From positions 310,001-374,000 of the forward strand of contig NZ_JNYJ01000001.1 of the NCBI RefSeq assembly GCF_000716715.1: DNA of 64,000 bases, given 5' to 3'. Origin of the DNA: Dactylosporangium aurantiacum. Lineage in GTDB: Bacteria > Actinomycetota > Actinomycetes > Mycobacteriales > Micromonosporaceae. The position numbers were made by a program, and so were the translations under genes. Positions 25,332 through 35,585 of this stretch are shown piece after piece. A model generated the notes under the pieces. The model was not told where the DNA came from and did no database searches. It worked only from the letters and a program-made list of their open reading frames with translations. Positions within the stretch are counted from its first letter, which is position 1. Each line of letters starts with the position of its first letter.

Positions 25332-25467
25332 GGGCGCAGCACCGTGGACCCCGGACACGCGGATCGGGCGCAGCACCGTGGACCCCGGACACGCGGAACG
25401 GGCGCAGCACCGTGGACCCCGGACACGCGGAACGGGCACAGCACCGTGGACCTTGGACACGCGGAAC
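25332..25467. repeat. 34-bp tandem repeat, four copies
   Basis: Copies start at 25332, 25366, 25400 and 25434. The unit contains GCAGCACCGTGGACCCCGGA; copies 2 and 3 are identical, copy 1 differs at one base, copy 4 has several changes. It fills most of the space between the convergent radical SAM operon and typA. There are no spacers, so it is not a CRISPR. Confidence 0.95.
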
Positions 25468-25491
25468 GGGGGCCGCCGCGGCAGCCCCCGT
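25466..25491 (-). terminator. Hairpin terminator of typA
   Basis: ACGGGGGC (25466-25473) pairs with GCCCCCGT (25484-25491), with further pairing inside the loop. It lies 17 bp after the typA stop on the minus strand and may also stop transcription from the radical SAM operon. Confidence 0.65.
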
Positions 25492-25508
25492 CCATCACGT
25501 CACACCGC

Positions 25509-27374
<1,866 letters not shown>

Positions 27375-27528
27375 GGCCTCCATTGTTCCAGGCCGCCCGG
27401 CGGCGCCGTCACGCACAGTGCGCGATGTGACGTTCCGCGCCCCGCTCATCGTTTTCACCGGGCCCGGCGTCATAGGGGACAGCGGGCCGCGGCCGTCCGC
27501 GATAGCGTGCCAGGACGGGGAGGCATCG

Positions 27529-28431
27529 ATGAGCTACGGCAGTTTCTACGACGAGGACGACACTCACGAGCAGCGCTGGGGCGATCCCGCCGCGGCGCCG
27601 CGCCGCCGGCGCCTGGGGTTGATCTTCCTGGTCGGCGCGCTGGTCGTGGTGGTGCTCATCGCGGTCGGCGGGCTGGCCGTGCTGATGAAGGGTGAGGACC
27701 CGGTGCCCGCGTCGGTCGGCGCGCGGCAGACCTCGGCGGCCGCGGAGCCGAGCGCCGAGGAGAGCGAGACGGCCGTGGAGACCACGTCGGCGCCGCCGCC
27801 GAGCCCGTCGCCGTCCGCCACGCCGTCGAAGAGCCCGGCGGCGAAGAAGTCGATCGCGCCGCCGAAGCAGACGGCGCTGCCCCCGCCGCCGCCGAAGACC
27901 AGCACCAAGCCCGGCTGCGTGCCGGAGTACAAGGGCACCCAGCTGCCGAAGTCGACGGTCCGCGAATATCTCGACGCCGCCGCGGTCAAGCAGTTCTGGG
28001 GCGCCAACACCACCGCCGAGGTGCAGGCGATCCGGGTGCCGAAACGCCTGCTGTACGGGGTCGCCGAGCAGGAGAGCGGCTGGCAGTCCAACATCTACGC
28101 CTGTGACGGCGGGGTCGGCGTCATGCAGATCATGCCCAACACCGAGACATGGATGAACCAGCGGTTCGGCACCTCGTGGAAGATCGGCACGCCGCACGAC
28201 AACGTGATGCTCGGCGGGCAGTACCTCGCCTGGGCGATCCGGTACTTCGGCGAGCAGCTCGGCACGTTCGACATCATGGGCACCGACCCGACCCTGCTCA
28301 ACGCGGTGATCTCCGCGTACAACAACGGCGCCGGCGCCGTCGACCTGACCAAGGGTGACGCCGGGATCACCAACTGGACGTACGTCAACAACGTCAAGGC
28401 CCTCATGGGTCGCTGCTGCAACAACTACTAG
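27529..28431 (+). CDS. Membrane-anchored lytic transglycosylase (SLT domain)
   Basis: Predicted murein-cleaving enzyme outside the membrane, 300 residues. The N-terminal cytoplasmic part (about 1-35) is followed by one transmembrane helix ([20 protein letters not shown]), a Ser/Pro/Thr/Lys-rich spacer (about 60-130), and a C-terminal goose-lysozyme/SLT-like domain. Catalytic Glu is in [12 protein letters not shown] (near residue 182); [10 protein letters not shown] and [11 protein letters not shown] are the other SLT motifs. A Cys pair (CVPEY, YACDGG) and the final RCCNNY could form disulfides. The ATG has GGGGAGG 5 nt upstream. It likely remodels peptidoglycan during growth or sporulation; the exact role is unknown. 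Confidence 0.9.
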   Translation: MSYGSFYDEDDTHEQRWGDPAAAPRRRRLGLIFLVGALVVVVLIAVGGLAVLMKGEDPVPASVGARQTSAAAEPSAEESETAVETTSAPPPSPSPSATPSKSPAAKKSIAPPKQTALPPPPPKTSTKPGCVPEYKGTQLPKSTVREYLDAAAVKQFWGANTTAEVQAIRVPKRLLYGVAEQESGWQSNIYACDGGVGVMQIMPNTETWMNQRFGTSWKIGTPHDNVMLGGQYLAWAIRYFGEQLGTFDIMGTDPTLLNAVISAYNNGAGAVDLTKGDAGITNWTYVNNVKALMGRCCNNY

Positions 28432-28460
28432 CCGAGCGCCAGGGGCTAACGTAGGGCGGC

Positions 28461-30230
28461 ATGAGGCTCGACCCGGTAGGCCGACTGCTGAAGCTGCCGC
28501 CCGCGCTGACCGGGCGGGTCCGCGTCACCAAGGGCATCCCGGTCCGGATGCGCGACGGTGCGATCCTGCGCGCCGACCACTACGGACCGGCTCTCGACGC
28601 AGAGCTGCCCACGGTGCTGGTGCGCACCCCCTACGGCCGGGGCGCGCCGACCAGCCTGCTGTGCCGGGCCGTCGCGCAGCGCGGCTTCAACGTGCTCATC
28701 CAGTCCTGCCGCGGGACCGCCGACTCGGGCGGCACGTTCGAGCCGCTGCTGCAGGAGCGTGAGGACGGCCTCGACACGCTCGACTGGTTGCGGTTGCAGC
28801 GCTGGTACGACGGCCGCCTGCTCACCTACGGGCCCAGCTATGTCGGGTTCGTGCAGTGGGCCCTGGCCGCCGAGGCGGGTGACGAGCTCAAGGCGATGGC
28901 CACGATCGTCACCGCGTCGGACTTCGGCCCGCCCACGTACGCCGGCGGCGCGTTCTCCCTGGACACCGTCCTGACCTGGTCGGCGATCCTCGACGCGCAG
29001 CGCGGCGCGCGCCTGGACAACGCCGTCGAGCTGCTGCGCGGCCAGCCGAGGCTGCAGCGCGGCCTGGCCCGGGTCCCCCTGGCCGAGGCCGACCGGATCA
29101 CCACCGGCGCCGAGATCGAGTTCTTCCAGCGGTGGCTCGCCGAGGCCGACCCGACCTCCGCGTACTGGACGCAGCGCGGCCACGCCCACAGCCTGCCGAA
29201 GGTCACCGCGCCGGTGCTCATGATCGGCGGCTGGTACGACATCTTCCTGCCGTGGCAGCTCAACGACTACGCCGCGCTGCGGGCCGCCGGCGCCCAGCCG
29301 CACCTGACCGTCGGGCCGTGGCACCACGGCAGCCCCGGGCTGTTCCAGCACTCCGCGGCCGAGGCCGTCGCCTGGTTCCTCGCCCACACCGGCGGCCCCG
29401 AACGCGTCCGCGAGCACCCGGTGCGGGTCCACGTCGGGGGCACCGGCGCCTGGCGCGACCTGGCGGAATGGCCGCCGACCGAGAGCCATCCGCAGCGTTG
29501 GTACCTGCACCGCGACGCCGCCCTCCGCCCGGTGCCGGCACCGGACGGCGAACGCCTCGACGGCTTCACGTACGACCCGAAACAGCCGACGCCGGCGCTC
29601 GGCGGCCCCCGGCTCATCGGCAAGATCTCCGGCCGGCGCGACAACCGCCCCCTGGAGGCCCGCGCCGACGTGCTGACCTTCACCTCGGCGCCGCTCACCG
29701 AGCCCCTCGAGGTCGTCGGCCCGGTCTGCGCCGACATCACGGTCCACGCGACCCGCGCCCGGCCGTCCGGCGCCGCGCCCCGCCCCGGCGACGGCGTGCC
29801 GTCCTTCGACGTGTTCGTCCGGTTGTGCGAGGTCGACGAGCAGGACCGCTCGTGGAACATCTGCGACGGCCTCGCCCGCGCCGCCGCCCCGCAGGCCGAC
29901 CCGGAGGCGGGCACCGGGGACCCGGCGGACGCGGCCGGGCGGGTGGTGCGGGTGGAGCTGTGGCCGACCGCGTACCGGTTCGCGGCGGGTCGCCGCATCC
30001 GGGTGCAGGTGAGCGGCGGGGCGCATCCGCGGTTCTCCCGCAACCCGGGCACGGGCGCGCCGCTCGGCCACGAGCTGGAGCTGCACGCCGTCCGGCAGGA
30101 GATCCTCGCCCCGTCGTCGGTCACCCTGCCGGTGCTGCCGGTGTCCCCCGACTCACCAGAGTCACCGGTGTCGCCGGAGTGGGAGCCGGCGGGTCAGTCC
30201 TCGAACGTCGACGGGCCGACGTCGGTGTAG
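28461..30230 (+). CDS. CocE/NonD-family hydrolase
   Basis: Alpha/beta hydrolase of the X-Pro dipeptidyl-peptidase/cocaine-esterase family, 589 residues. The N-terminal sequence KGIPVRMRDGAILRADHYGP is typical. The nucleophile elbow is TYGPSYVGFVQW with Ser at about residue 126; RGTADSGGTFEPL and GGWYDIFLPWQL (acid region) and VGPWHHGS (catalytic His) complete the triad. The C-terminal jelly-roll domain includes RIRVQVSGGAHPRFSRNPGTG. No signal peptide, so probably intracellular. The ATG is 8 nt after TAACGT and lacks a ribosome site. The 3' end overlaps the convergent small gene by 37 bp. Substrate is unknown (ester or amide). Confidence 0.92.
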   Translation: MRLDPVGRLLKLPPALTGRVRVTKGIPVRMRDGAILRADHYGPALDAELPTVLVRTPYGRGAPTSLLCRAVAQRGFNVLIQSCRGTADSGGTFEPLLQEREDGLDTLDWLRLQRWYDGRLLTYGPSYVGFVQWALAAEAGDELKAMATIVTASDFGPPTYAGGAFSLDTVLTWSAILDAQRGARLDNAVELLRGQPRLQRGLARVPLAEADRITTGAEIEFFQRWLAEADPTSAYWTQRGHAHSLPKVTAPVLMIGGWYDIFLPWQLNDYAALRAAGAQPHLTVGPWHHGSPGLFQHSAAEAVAWFLAHTGGPERVREHPVRVHVGGTGAWRDLAEWPPTESHPQRWYLHRDAALRPVPAPDGERLDGFTYDPKQPTPALGGPRLIGKISGRRDNRPLEARADVLTFTSAPLTEPLEVVGPVCADITVHATRARPSGAAPRPGDGVPSFDVFVRLCEVDEQDRSWNICDGLARAAAPQADPEAGTGDPADAAGRVVRVELWPTAYRFAAGRRIRVQVSGGAHPRFSRNPGTGAPLGHELELHAVRQEILAPSSVTLPVLPVSPDSPESPVSPEWEPAGQSSNVDGPTSV

Positions 30231-30523
30231 GTGCCGGCGTCGGCGTCCCACTCGAACTGCCGCCCCTCGGAGCCCGCGCTGACGATCTTGCCGAACGCCG
30301 GGTACCGCTCGACGAGCCACTCCAGGTCCGGCATGAGCAGCTCACCGGCGTCGGCGAGCTGTTCGTCGGTCTCGTCGCCGACCAGCAGGTTCCACCCGCT
30401 GGCCTTGCGACCGTCGGGCGCCGCGGGCAGGGTGGCGTCCTCGGGGTCGTGGTACACGTACCCGGGCAGCAGCGACTCGTCCTCCACCAGCCGTCGCGAC
30501 GCGAACGCGATCAAGTAGCTCAT
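30194..30523 (-). CDS. Conserved-looking acidic protein, unknown function
   Basis: A 109-residue acidic protein (MSYLIAFASRRLVEDESLLP...). It contains EQLADAGELLMPDLEWLVER and FEWDADAGTYTDVGPSTF, with no membrane segment or known motif. It starts 4 bp after the end of the HTH_42 gene on the same strand, so the two probably form an operon, and its 3' end overlaps the CocE-type hydrolase gene tail to tail. No function can be assigned. Confidence 0.72.
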   Translation of the reverse strand: MSYLIAFASRRLVEDESLLPGYVYHDPEDATLPAAPDGRKASGWNLLVGDETDEQLADAGELLMPDLEWLVERYPAFGKIVSAGSEGRQFEWDADAGTYTDVGPSTFED

Positions 30524-30527
30524 GTCC

Positions 30528-31634
30528 TCAAGTATCCCCGCGCTCGACGGTGACCTCGGCGGTGGGGAGCCCCCGCGCCGCCGCCAGCCACTGCGCCTCG
30601 GCCTCGACCGCCGCCCGGACCGGCGCGCGCAGCGGCACCCACGGCGCCACGGTCACCGCGAGCCGCTTCCCGGCGACCTTCGCCCGCCACGTCCCGGCGA
30701 GGTCCCCGTCGAGCAGCAGCACCCCCGGGTTGCCCAGCGCCCGCCACACCTCCCGCTCCCGCGCCTTGTCGGGCGTCAGCACCGACCGGTCCCGCGCCTG
30801 CAGGAACGGGTCGGACGACGGCAGCAGGCGCACACCGCGGACCGGCTCGGCGGCCAGCAGCGCGTCCAGCGACTCCGGCGGTATCCACGCCGCGCGCCCG
30901 TCGACGGTCACCTCGGCGAGCCCGCCGGGCCACGCCGGCCGCAGCGCCGTCACGGTCGTGCCGAAGTACTTGGCGACGTCGCCGGGCGTGGCGGGGCCGA
31001 GCAGCCGCAGGTACGCGTGGATGAGCCCGGACGGGTCCCCGGGCCCGTCGGGAACGCCGACCGGGCCGGACCCGCCGTCGACGGGGAGCAGGACGGTCGT
31101 CGCGGCGGTCTCGTCGAGCTGGACGCCGCCGGCGAGCCCGGCCTGCTGGAAGATCGCCCCCGAGATGTGCTGGGCCTTGCACGGGCCGCAGTAGTAGGTC
31201 AAGGCGTCGGGGACGCGGTCGCTGACGCCGCGGCTCGCGTCGCCCTTCGAGGTCGGACCGGTCACGACGGCCGCGAACGCCTCGGCGGTCGCCCGGAACG
31301 CCGCCATCCCCAGCTTCCCGCCGTCGGGAATCAGCTTCGTCGCGAACCGCGCCGCCGCGTCGGCGTCGCTGATCGGCCACAGCGCCGTGACCAGGCCCGG
31401 CAGGTCAGCGGTCCGGTGCAGGTGCCGGGCGCCCCGCGCCGACCAGACCAGGCTCAACGGCGCGTCGAACCGGCTCGTGCGCGCCGCGAGCGCCTGCCGC
31501 GCCGTGCCGGCCGGCACGTTGGCCACCCCGAGGTCGAGGACGGCCAGGTCACCGGGGTCGGCGTCGACCCGTTCGTGCAGCTGGTTGGTGATGATCCGGT
31601 ACGCGAGCACCGTCGCCCGCCCGACGTTCGCCAT
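30528..31634 (-). CDS. Winged-helix DNA-binding domain protein (HTH_42, AlkZ/YcaQ-like)
   Basis: A 368-residue protein of the HTH_42 family, which includes the AlkZ/YcaQ DNA glycosylases that remove bulky or crosslinked bases. Supporting stretches are SLVWSARGARHLHRTADLP, YLRLLGPATPGDVAKYFGTT (winged helix) and RLLPSSDPFLQARDR; VLLLDGDLAGTWRAK is the C-terminal signature. In active AlkZ a Gln-x-Gln (or Gln-x-Asp) motif lies early in the protein before Pro; the aligned stretch here appears to be LGVANVPAGTARQALAAR, without the glutamines, so glycosylase activity is doubtful. It is followed after 4 bp by the 109-residue gene. Start ATG 31634 is not backed by a strong ribosome site. Confidence 0.82.
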   Translation of the reverse strand: MANVGRATVLAYRIITNQLHERVDADPGDLAVLDLGVANVPAGTARQALAARTSRFDAPLSLVWSARGARHLHRTADLPGLVTALWPISDADAAARFATKLIPDGGKLGMAAFRATAEAFAAVVTGPTSKGDASRGVSDRVPDALTYYCGPCKAQHISGAIFQQAGLAGGVQLDETAATTVLLPVDGGSGPVGVPDGPGDPSGLIHAYLRLLGPATPGDVAKYFGTTVTALRPAWPGGLAEVTVDGRAAWIPPESLDALLAAEPVRGVRLLPSSDPFLQARDRSVLTPDKAREREVWRALGNPGVLLLDGDLAGTWRAKVAGKRLAVTVAPWVPLRAPVRAAVEAEAQWLAAARGLPTAEVTVERGDT

Positions 31635-32008
31635 CGCCTCATTCTCGTGCCGCCTGCGCCGCCCCGCATCCCGGTCCCCGACAGCGACCGGCCGCCGCTA
31701 CCAGGTGACCCGGGTGGAAGGTGGCGAGCGCCGCGCCGGTCGCGCGGAGGCCGGCCGGCGCGCCACGCCCGCCTGGCGCGGCCGGCCGCGGACGTCGTCC
31801 CGGTTACCCGGCGGCATGGTCGGCGCGCCTCGCCCGTGGCCCGGAGGTGGGCCTCGCCCGGTCACCCGGAGATGGTCGGGGTCGCGAGAGTTGCCCCGCT
31901 CAGGTCGCCGAGCGCCGGACGGGGACGCCAGGCGCGGCGGCCGTGCTTGCGGCCTCGCCCTCGGTCGCGTGCTTGCGGGCTCGCCCCCGGTAGGCGGACG
32001 ATCGAACC
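31635..32008. other. Intergenic region, no gene recognised
   Basis: 374 bp between divergent genes. It presumably holds both promoters, but no clear -35/-10 pair, hairpin or operator stands out. Two related segments containing GTGCTTGCGG(G/C)CTCGCC lie at about 31940-31990. Confidence 0.5.
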
Positions 32009-32224
32009 ATGACCAGTGACGTGAGCGGGGCCGGCGACGGCTCGGGCGAGATCAGGTTCACCGATCCGGAGCTCGCGTTCCTGCGGCATGCCAGGTTCGG
32101 CGAGCTGCCGCCCAGGGTCCGCCCCTCCGACACGGTCGAACTGGTCGAGACCGACCCGCGGCGCGACTGGCCCGACGTCGGCCCCAGCCGTGCCCAGGCC
32201 GAGGTCCAGGGCGCCGGCGGCTGA
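32009..32224 (+). CDS. Small hydrophilic protein, unknown function
   Basis: A 71-residue protein: MTSDVSGAGDGSGEIRFTDP, then ELAFLRHARFGELPPRVRPS and ELVETDPRRDWPDVG. It has no membrane segment or cysteine. The mixed charged/hydrophobic composition and the regular codon-position GC pattern suggest a real gene, but there is no strong ribosome site. No family recognised. Confidence 0.55.
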   Translation: MTSDVSGAGDGSGEIRFTDPELAFLRHARFGELPPRVRPSDTVELVETDPRRDWPDVGPSRAQAEVQGAGG

Positions 32225-32550
32225 CCACGCCGCCGCCGCGCGGCAGCGACCCGCAGGCCGCCCATGGCCGACCGTGCCCGTCGCCGCGCCAGGCAGCCAC
32301 CGGCACAACGCCCGGGCGGACCGCGCCCCGTCGTCGCGCCCGCCGCCGGACCCGCAGGCCGCCCATGCCCCGCCGGACCCGCAGGCCGCCCATGCCGGGC
32401 CGGGCTCGTCGCCGCGCGCCGCAGCCACCGGCACGACACCCGGGCGGACCGTGCCCCGTCGCCGGACCCGCCGGCAGCCCACGGCCGACCGCGCCCGTTG
32501 CCGCGTGCGGCAGCGACCGGCGCGAACACCCGTGGCGGGTCGTCACAGGG
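32225..32550. other. Intergenic region with interspersed low-complexity repeats
   Basis: 326 bp with no credible gene. Two families of diverged segments alternate: one around CAGCCACCGGCAC...CCCGGGCGGACCG (about 32296-32330 and 32420-32455), the other GGACCCGCAGGCCGCCCATG (about 32348 and 32373). All six frames are Ala/Pro/Arg-rich. Confidence 0.6.
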
Positions 32551-33816
32551 TCACGTCTGGACCAGGGGCTGATACTCCTCCTCGGTGAGGCCGAACGTCC
32601 ATGCCACGCCGGCCCGGGGCGTGCGGGTCGTCGGGGGCACGCGCAGCCAGTAGACGCGGCTGGTGCCGTCGGGCTCCGGGGTGCTGTTGACGACCTCGAC
32701 CATCGTCAGGGGCTCGTCGTCGGCGAACGTCAGCTGCCACAGCACGCCGCACGCGTCGGCGCCGAGGCGGCGGGCGCCGGCCTCGCGCAGGTAGCGCTCG
32801 TAGCCGAAGTGCTCGAGCATGACGCGGCGCAGCTCGGCGTTGCGCTCGGCGGCGATCTGGGCGTGGGTGAGGTGGGCGAGCCGGTCGACGAGGTCGGACG
32901 GGATCGGCATGCCGCGCCAGGCGTGCAGCGCGAACCCGTCGCTGTAGTGCAGCGCCGGGGTCTGCGCCGCGTGCAGCCGGCCGACGTTGTCGCGGTGCAG
33001 CTCGTCGGGGCGGTCGGTGAGGATCGCGACGTTGGCGTACGGCCACCACCAGCCGGCGGAGCGGGCCAGCCCGGCCAGCCCGGCGAGGCGCTGCGCCGCG
33101 GCGAGCACCGCCGCGGGGGTCTCGCCCCGGGAGTGGTCGGCGCGGGAGGCGGCGGCGTCGAACGCGGCGAGCCACCCCGCGTCGTGCTGGCCGCCGACGG
33201 CGTCGAGGAGCACCGCCCGCACGTGGGTGGGCAGCTCGTTGCGCAGGTGGGTGCGCAGCGGCGTGGCGACCCGGTCGTTGACCATCCGCCAGACGTCGGC
33301 GCCGCACGCCGCCCACAGCCGGGCCCAGCCGTCGGGGCCGAGCAACTCGTGGACCTCGGCGCGGGCCGCGGCCCAGGGAGTGGTGCGCACCTGCGCGCGG
33401 ACCGACACCCCGGCCGTGCCCGGGACCGGCGGGCAGCCCTGTGCGCGCAGCTCCTCGGCGACGGCGAGATCACCGGCGGCCTCGGTCGTGGTGACGCCCA
33501 GGCGGGCGGTGGGCAGGGTGAGGCCGGCCCGGGCGGCGCGCCGCGCGGCGGTGGTCATCGGCCGCTCGGGGAGGGGGCCCGGCAGGTCGCGGCGGCCGGT
33601 CAGCAGCGCCGCCGCCCGGGCGCCCGCCGCCGGCGAGGCGAACCACACCACGTGCGCGGGCTCGGGCAGGCCGGCGCAGCGATACGCCAGGCGGACCGCG
33701 TCGGCGGCGGCGGCGCGGTCGGCGGGGGCCGTGGACAGGCCCGCGGCCAGCCACTTCGCCGCGTTGGCGCCGAGCGCCGCGGCGCTGGTCTCGTCGGTCA
33801 GCGGGGTCGTGGTCAT
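32551..33816 (-). CDS. DUF6745-like protein
   Basis: A 421-residue soluble protein with the C-terminal signature of the DUF6745 group: ALHYSDGFALHAWRGMPIPS, QIAAERNAELRRVMLEHFGY, EVVNSTPEPDGTSRVYWLRV and VAWTFGLTEEEYQPLVQT. The N-terminal part (WLAAGLSTAPADRAAAADAV, HVVWFASPAAGARAA) is helical. The function of the family is not known to me. The ATG at 33816 overlaps the stop codon of the upstream 106-residue gene by one base, so the two are translationally coupled; such pairs appear to recur among actinobacteria, sometimes next to leucine-rich-repeat genes. The longer frame to 33837 is not needed. Confidence 0.8.
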   Translation of the reverse strand: MTTTPLTDETSAAALGANAAKWLAAGLSTAPADRAAAADAVRLAYRCAGLPEPAHVVWFASPAAGARAAALLTGRRDLPGPLPERPMTTAARRAARAGLTLPTARLGVTTTEAAGDLAVAEELRAQGCPPVPGTAGVSVRAQVRTTPWAAARAEVHELLGPDGWARLWAACGADVWRMVNDRVATPLRTHLRNELPTHVRAVLLDAVGGQHDAGWLAAFDAAASRADHSRGETPAAVLAAAQRLAGLAGLARSAGWWWPYANVAILTDRPDELHRDNVGRLHAAQTPALHYSDGFALHAWRGMPIPSDLVDRLAHLTHAQIAAERNAELRRVMLEHFGYERYLREAGARRLGADACGVLWQLTFADDEPLTMVEVVNSTPEPDGTSRVYWLRVPPTTRTPRAGVAWTFGLTEEEYQPLVQT

Positions 33817-34136
33817 CAGTCGGCCACCGGACGCCACGAGCCGGGCACATACTCCCGCTGGCGGATGATCCGATAGGTGCCGGCGGGGACCGTGATCGTG
33901 GCGTGCTCCTCGTGCACGACCCGGGCCCGGGTCACGACCTTCACGAACAGCCGGTCGATGTCGTCGCGGTCGGCGAGCAGCAGCGTGTCGGGGCCGACGA
34001 TCACGTGGGCGTGGCCGGTCGCCTCGCCGCGGGCGAGGATCATGCGGCCGGAGCGGTCGCGCGGGGCGGGCACCGCGGTCGCCGGCACCTCGCCGGCGGT
34101 GATGGGCACCAGCAGGACGTCACCTTGTCGATACAC
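33816..34136 (-). CDS. Small partner protein of the DUF6745 gene
   Basis: A 106-residue protein: MYRQGDVLLVPITAGEVPAT, LARGEATGHAHVIVGPDTLL, HEEHATITVPAGTYRIIRQR and EYVPGSWRPVAD. The beta-rich pattern and conserved-looking His residues (GHAH, HEEH) suggest a small barrel, possibly a metal or ligand site. It is coupled to the DUF6745 gene immediately downstream (stop and start share a base). Function unknown; the pair should be considered one functional unit. Confidence 0.8.
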   Translation of the reverse strand: MYRQGDVLLVPITAGEVPATAVPAPRDRSGRMILARGEATGHAHVIVGPDTLLLADRDDIDRLFVKVVTRARVVHEEHATITVPAGTYRIIRQREYVPGSWRPVAD

Positions 34137-34329
34137 GGGTCGGACCTCCCCAGCGGGAAACAGACGTTCGAACCAGCAGCACGCACGATATCCGGGGGGT
34201 ACGACACTTTTCCGTCCGGCGCCCGCACGCGCCGCCGGGGATCCGTCCGGTCAAGCCCATTAGCGACGCTGTACGGACAGTGCACGACCAGACAAACATG
34301 GAGATACCTGGTCGAAGCCAGCGAACAGG

Positions 34330-34356
34330 GTCGCGTAAAGCGGGAAAAGACGCGAC
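34330..34356 (+). other. Hairpin in the terpene synthase leader
   Basis: GTCGCGT (34330-34336) pairs with ACGCGAC (34350-34356) around a purine-rich 13-nt loop, about 33 bp before the terpene synthase ATG. It may be a structured 5' leader or an operator. Confidence 0.45.
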
Positions 34357-34388
34357 CATGAATACCTCGCGGCGCAAGGGGGTGCATC

Positions 34389-35378
34389 ATGCAGTCGACG
34401 CTCGCGGTCCTGTGCCCGTTCACGCCGCGCCTGTCGCCACACGCGGACGCCGTGCAGCGCTGGTCGCTGCAGTGGGCGACCAGGCACGGTCTGCTGGACC
34501 GGCCGGGCGCGCGGGCCGTGTTCGCCCGGGCCAGGTTCGCCAACCTGATGGCCCGCACGTATCCGGACGCCGCCGCCGCCGACCTGCGGCTGGCCACGGC
34601 GTGGCTGATCAGCGTCTTCGCCCTTGACGACCGCCTCGAACGCGCCGGCGGGCCGGCCGCGACCCGCCACCACGTCGACGAGGTCCGGCGCCTGCTGCGC
34701 GACGAGGACCACGGCAAAGGGCTGCCGAAAGGCCACCTGCGCGCGCTCGGCGAGGTGTGGCGCCGCACCCGGGACCGGGTCAGCCCGGCCTGGCGGGAGC
34801 GGTTCACCGGCCACATCGGCGAGTATCTGGAGGCCACCGTCTGGGAGGCCGGCAACCGGGCCGCGAACCGTCCGCCGCCCGTGGCCGAGTACCGCGTCAT
34901 GCGGTTCCGCACCGCCGCCGTCGACATGTTCTTCGACCTCATCGAGCCGCTGCACGGCGTCGAGCTGCCCGCGGCGGTCCTCGCCGACCGCGACTTCGCC
35001 GCGATGCGCCGCGCCGCCGGGATGATCACCGCGATCTTCAACGACCTGGTGTCGTGGCCGAAGGAAGAGGCCGCCGGCGACCATCACAACATCGTCCTCG
35101 CGCTGCGGCACGAGCGGCGCCTGCCGGTCGAGGCCGCGGTGCGGGCCGCCGTCGGCGAGCACGACGCGCTGGTCGACGACTTCGTGGCGGCCCGGGCACG
35201 GTTCGCGGCCGGACCTCTCGCCGGGGACCCCGCGGTCGCGGTCGTCGCCGCCGACCTCGCCCACTGGATCCGCGGCAACGTCGACTGGTCGATGGAGTCC
35301 GGCCGGTACACCCCCGCGGAGGTCCCGGGCGAGGGCAGCCCGATCGCGGTCCCCGCGCAGCGCCGGTCCGTCGAGTAG
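34389..35378 (+). CDS. Class I terpene synthase
   Basis: A 329-residue terpene cyclase. The Asp-rich metal motif is D80-D81-R-L-E84, and the NSE triad is N218-D219-L-V-S222-W-P-K-E226; both bind the Mg2+-diphosphate of a prenyl diphosphate. An Arg/Tyr pair near the end (MESGRYTPAE) matches the conserved C-terminal R-Y. Family knowledge gives ionisation and cyclisation of geranyl, farnesyl or larger diphosphates; the product cannot be named from sequence. The ATG at 34389 has AAGGGGG about 6 nt upstream. No prenyl diphosphate synthase or P450 is adjacent, so it is an orphan or is paired only with the methyltransferase 207 bp downstream. Confidence 0.92.
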   Translation: MQSTLAVLCPFTPRLSPHADAVQRWSLQWATRHGLLDRPGARAVFARARFANLMARTYPDAAAADLRLATAWLISVFALDDRLERAGGPAATRHHVDEVRRLLRDEDHGKGLPKGHLRALGEVWRRTRDRVSPAWRERFTGHIGEYLEATVWEAGNRAANRPPPVAEYRVMRFRTAAVDMFFDLIEPLHGVELPAAVLADRDFAAMRRAAGMITAIFNDLVSWPKEEAAGDHHNIVLALRHERRLPVEAAVRAAVGEHDALVDDFVAARARFAAGPLAGDPAVAVVAADLAHWIRGNVDWSMESGRYTPAEVPGEGSPIAVPAQRRSVE

Positions 35379-35461
35379 CCCACCGGCCCGTCGGAGAAAA
35401 CCGCTGGGGCGTCGGCGCCGTCGCTGGTACGGTCGCCGCAGCTCACTTCTTGGAGGATGCC

Positions 35462-35497
35462 ATGCCTGCCCGGGCCACAGTCCCGGGTCGCCGGTGA
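35462..35497 (+). CDS. Possible 11-residue leader peptide
   Basis: MPARATVPGRR followed by TGA. It has an excellent ribosome site (GGAGG at 35452-35456, 5-nt spacing) and a TACGGT hexamer about 30 bp upstream at 35428, but no continuation. The coding sequence contains a CCCGGG...CCCGGG inverted repeat (about 35469-35487). It could be a translated leader controlling the methyltransferase at 35586, or a remnant. Weakly supported. Confidence 0.3.
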   Translation: MPARATVPGRR

Positions 35498-35585
35498 CCA
35501 CGGGCCGACAGGGTCCGGCGGGTCGCCGAGGCGTGCCCGGGCGACGACGTTCCCCGATCATGCACGTCCAAGAGGAGATCCTCGG

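Noticed and set aside
25332..25467. CRISPR array
   Set aside because: Repeats are directly adjacent with no unique spacers, and no cas genes are present.
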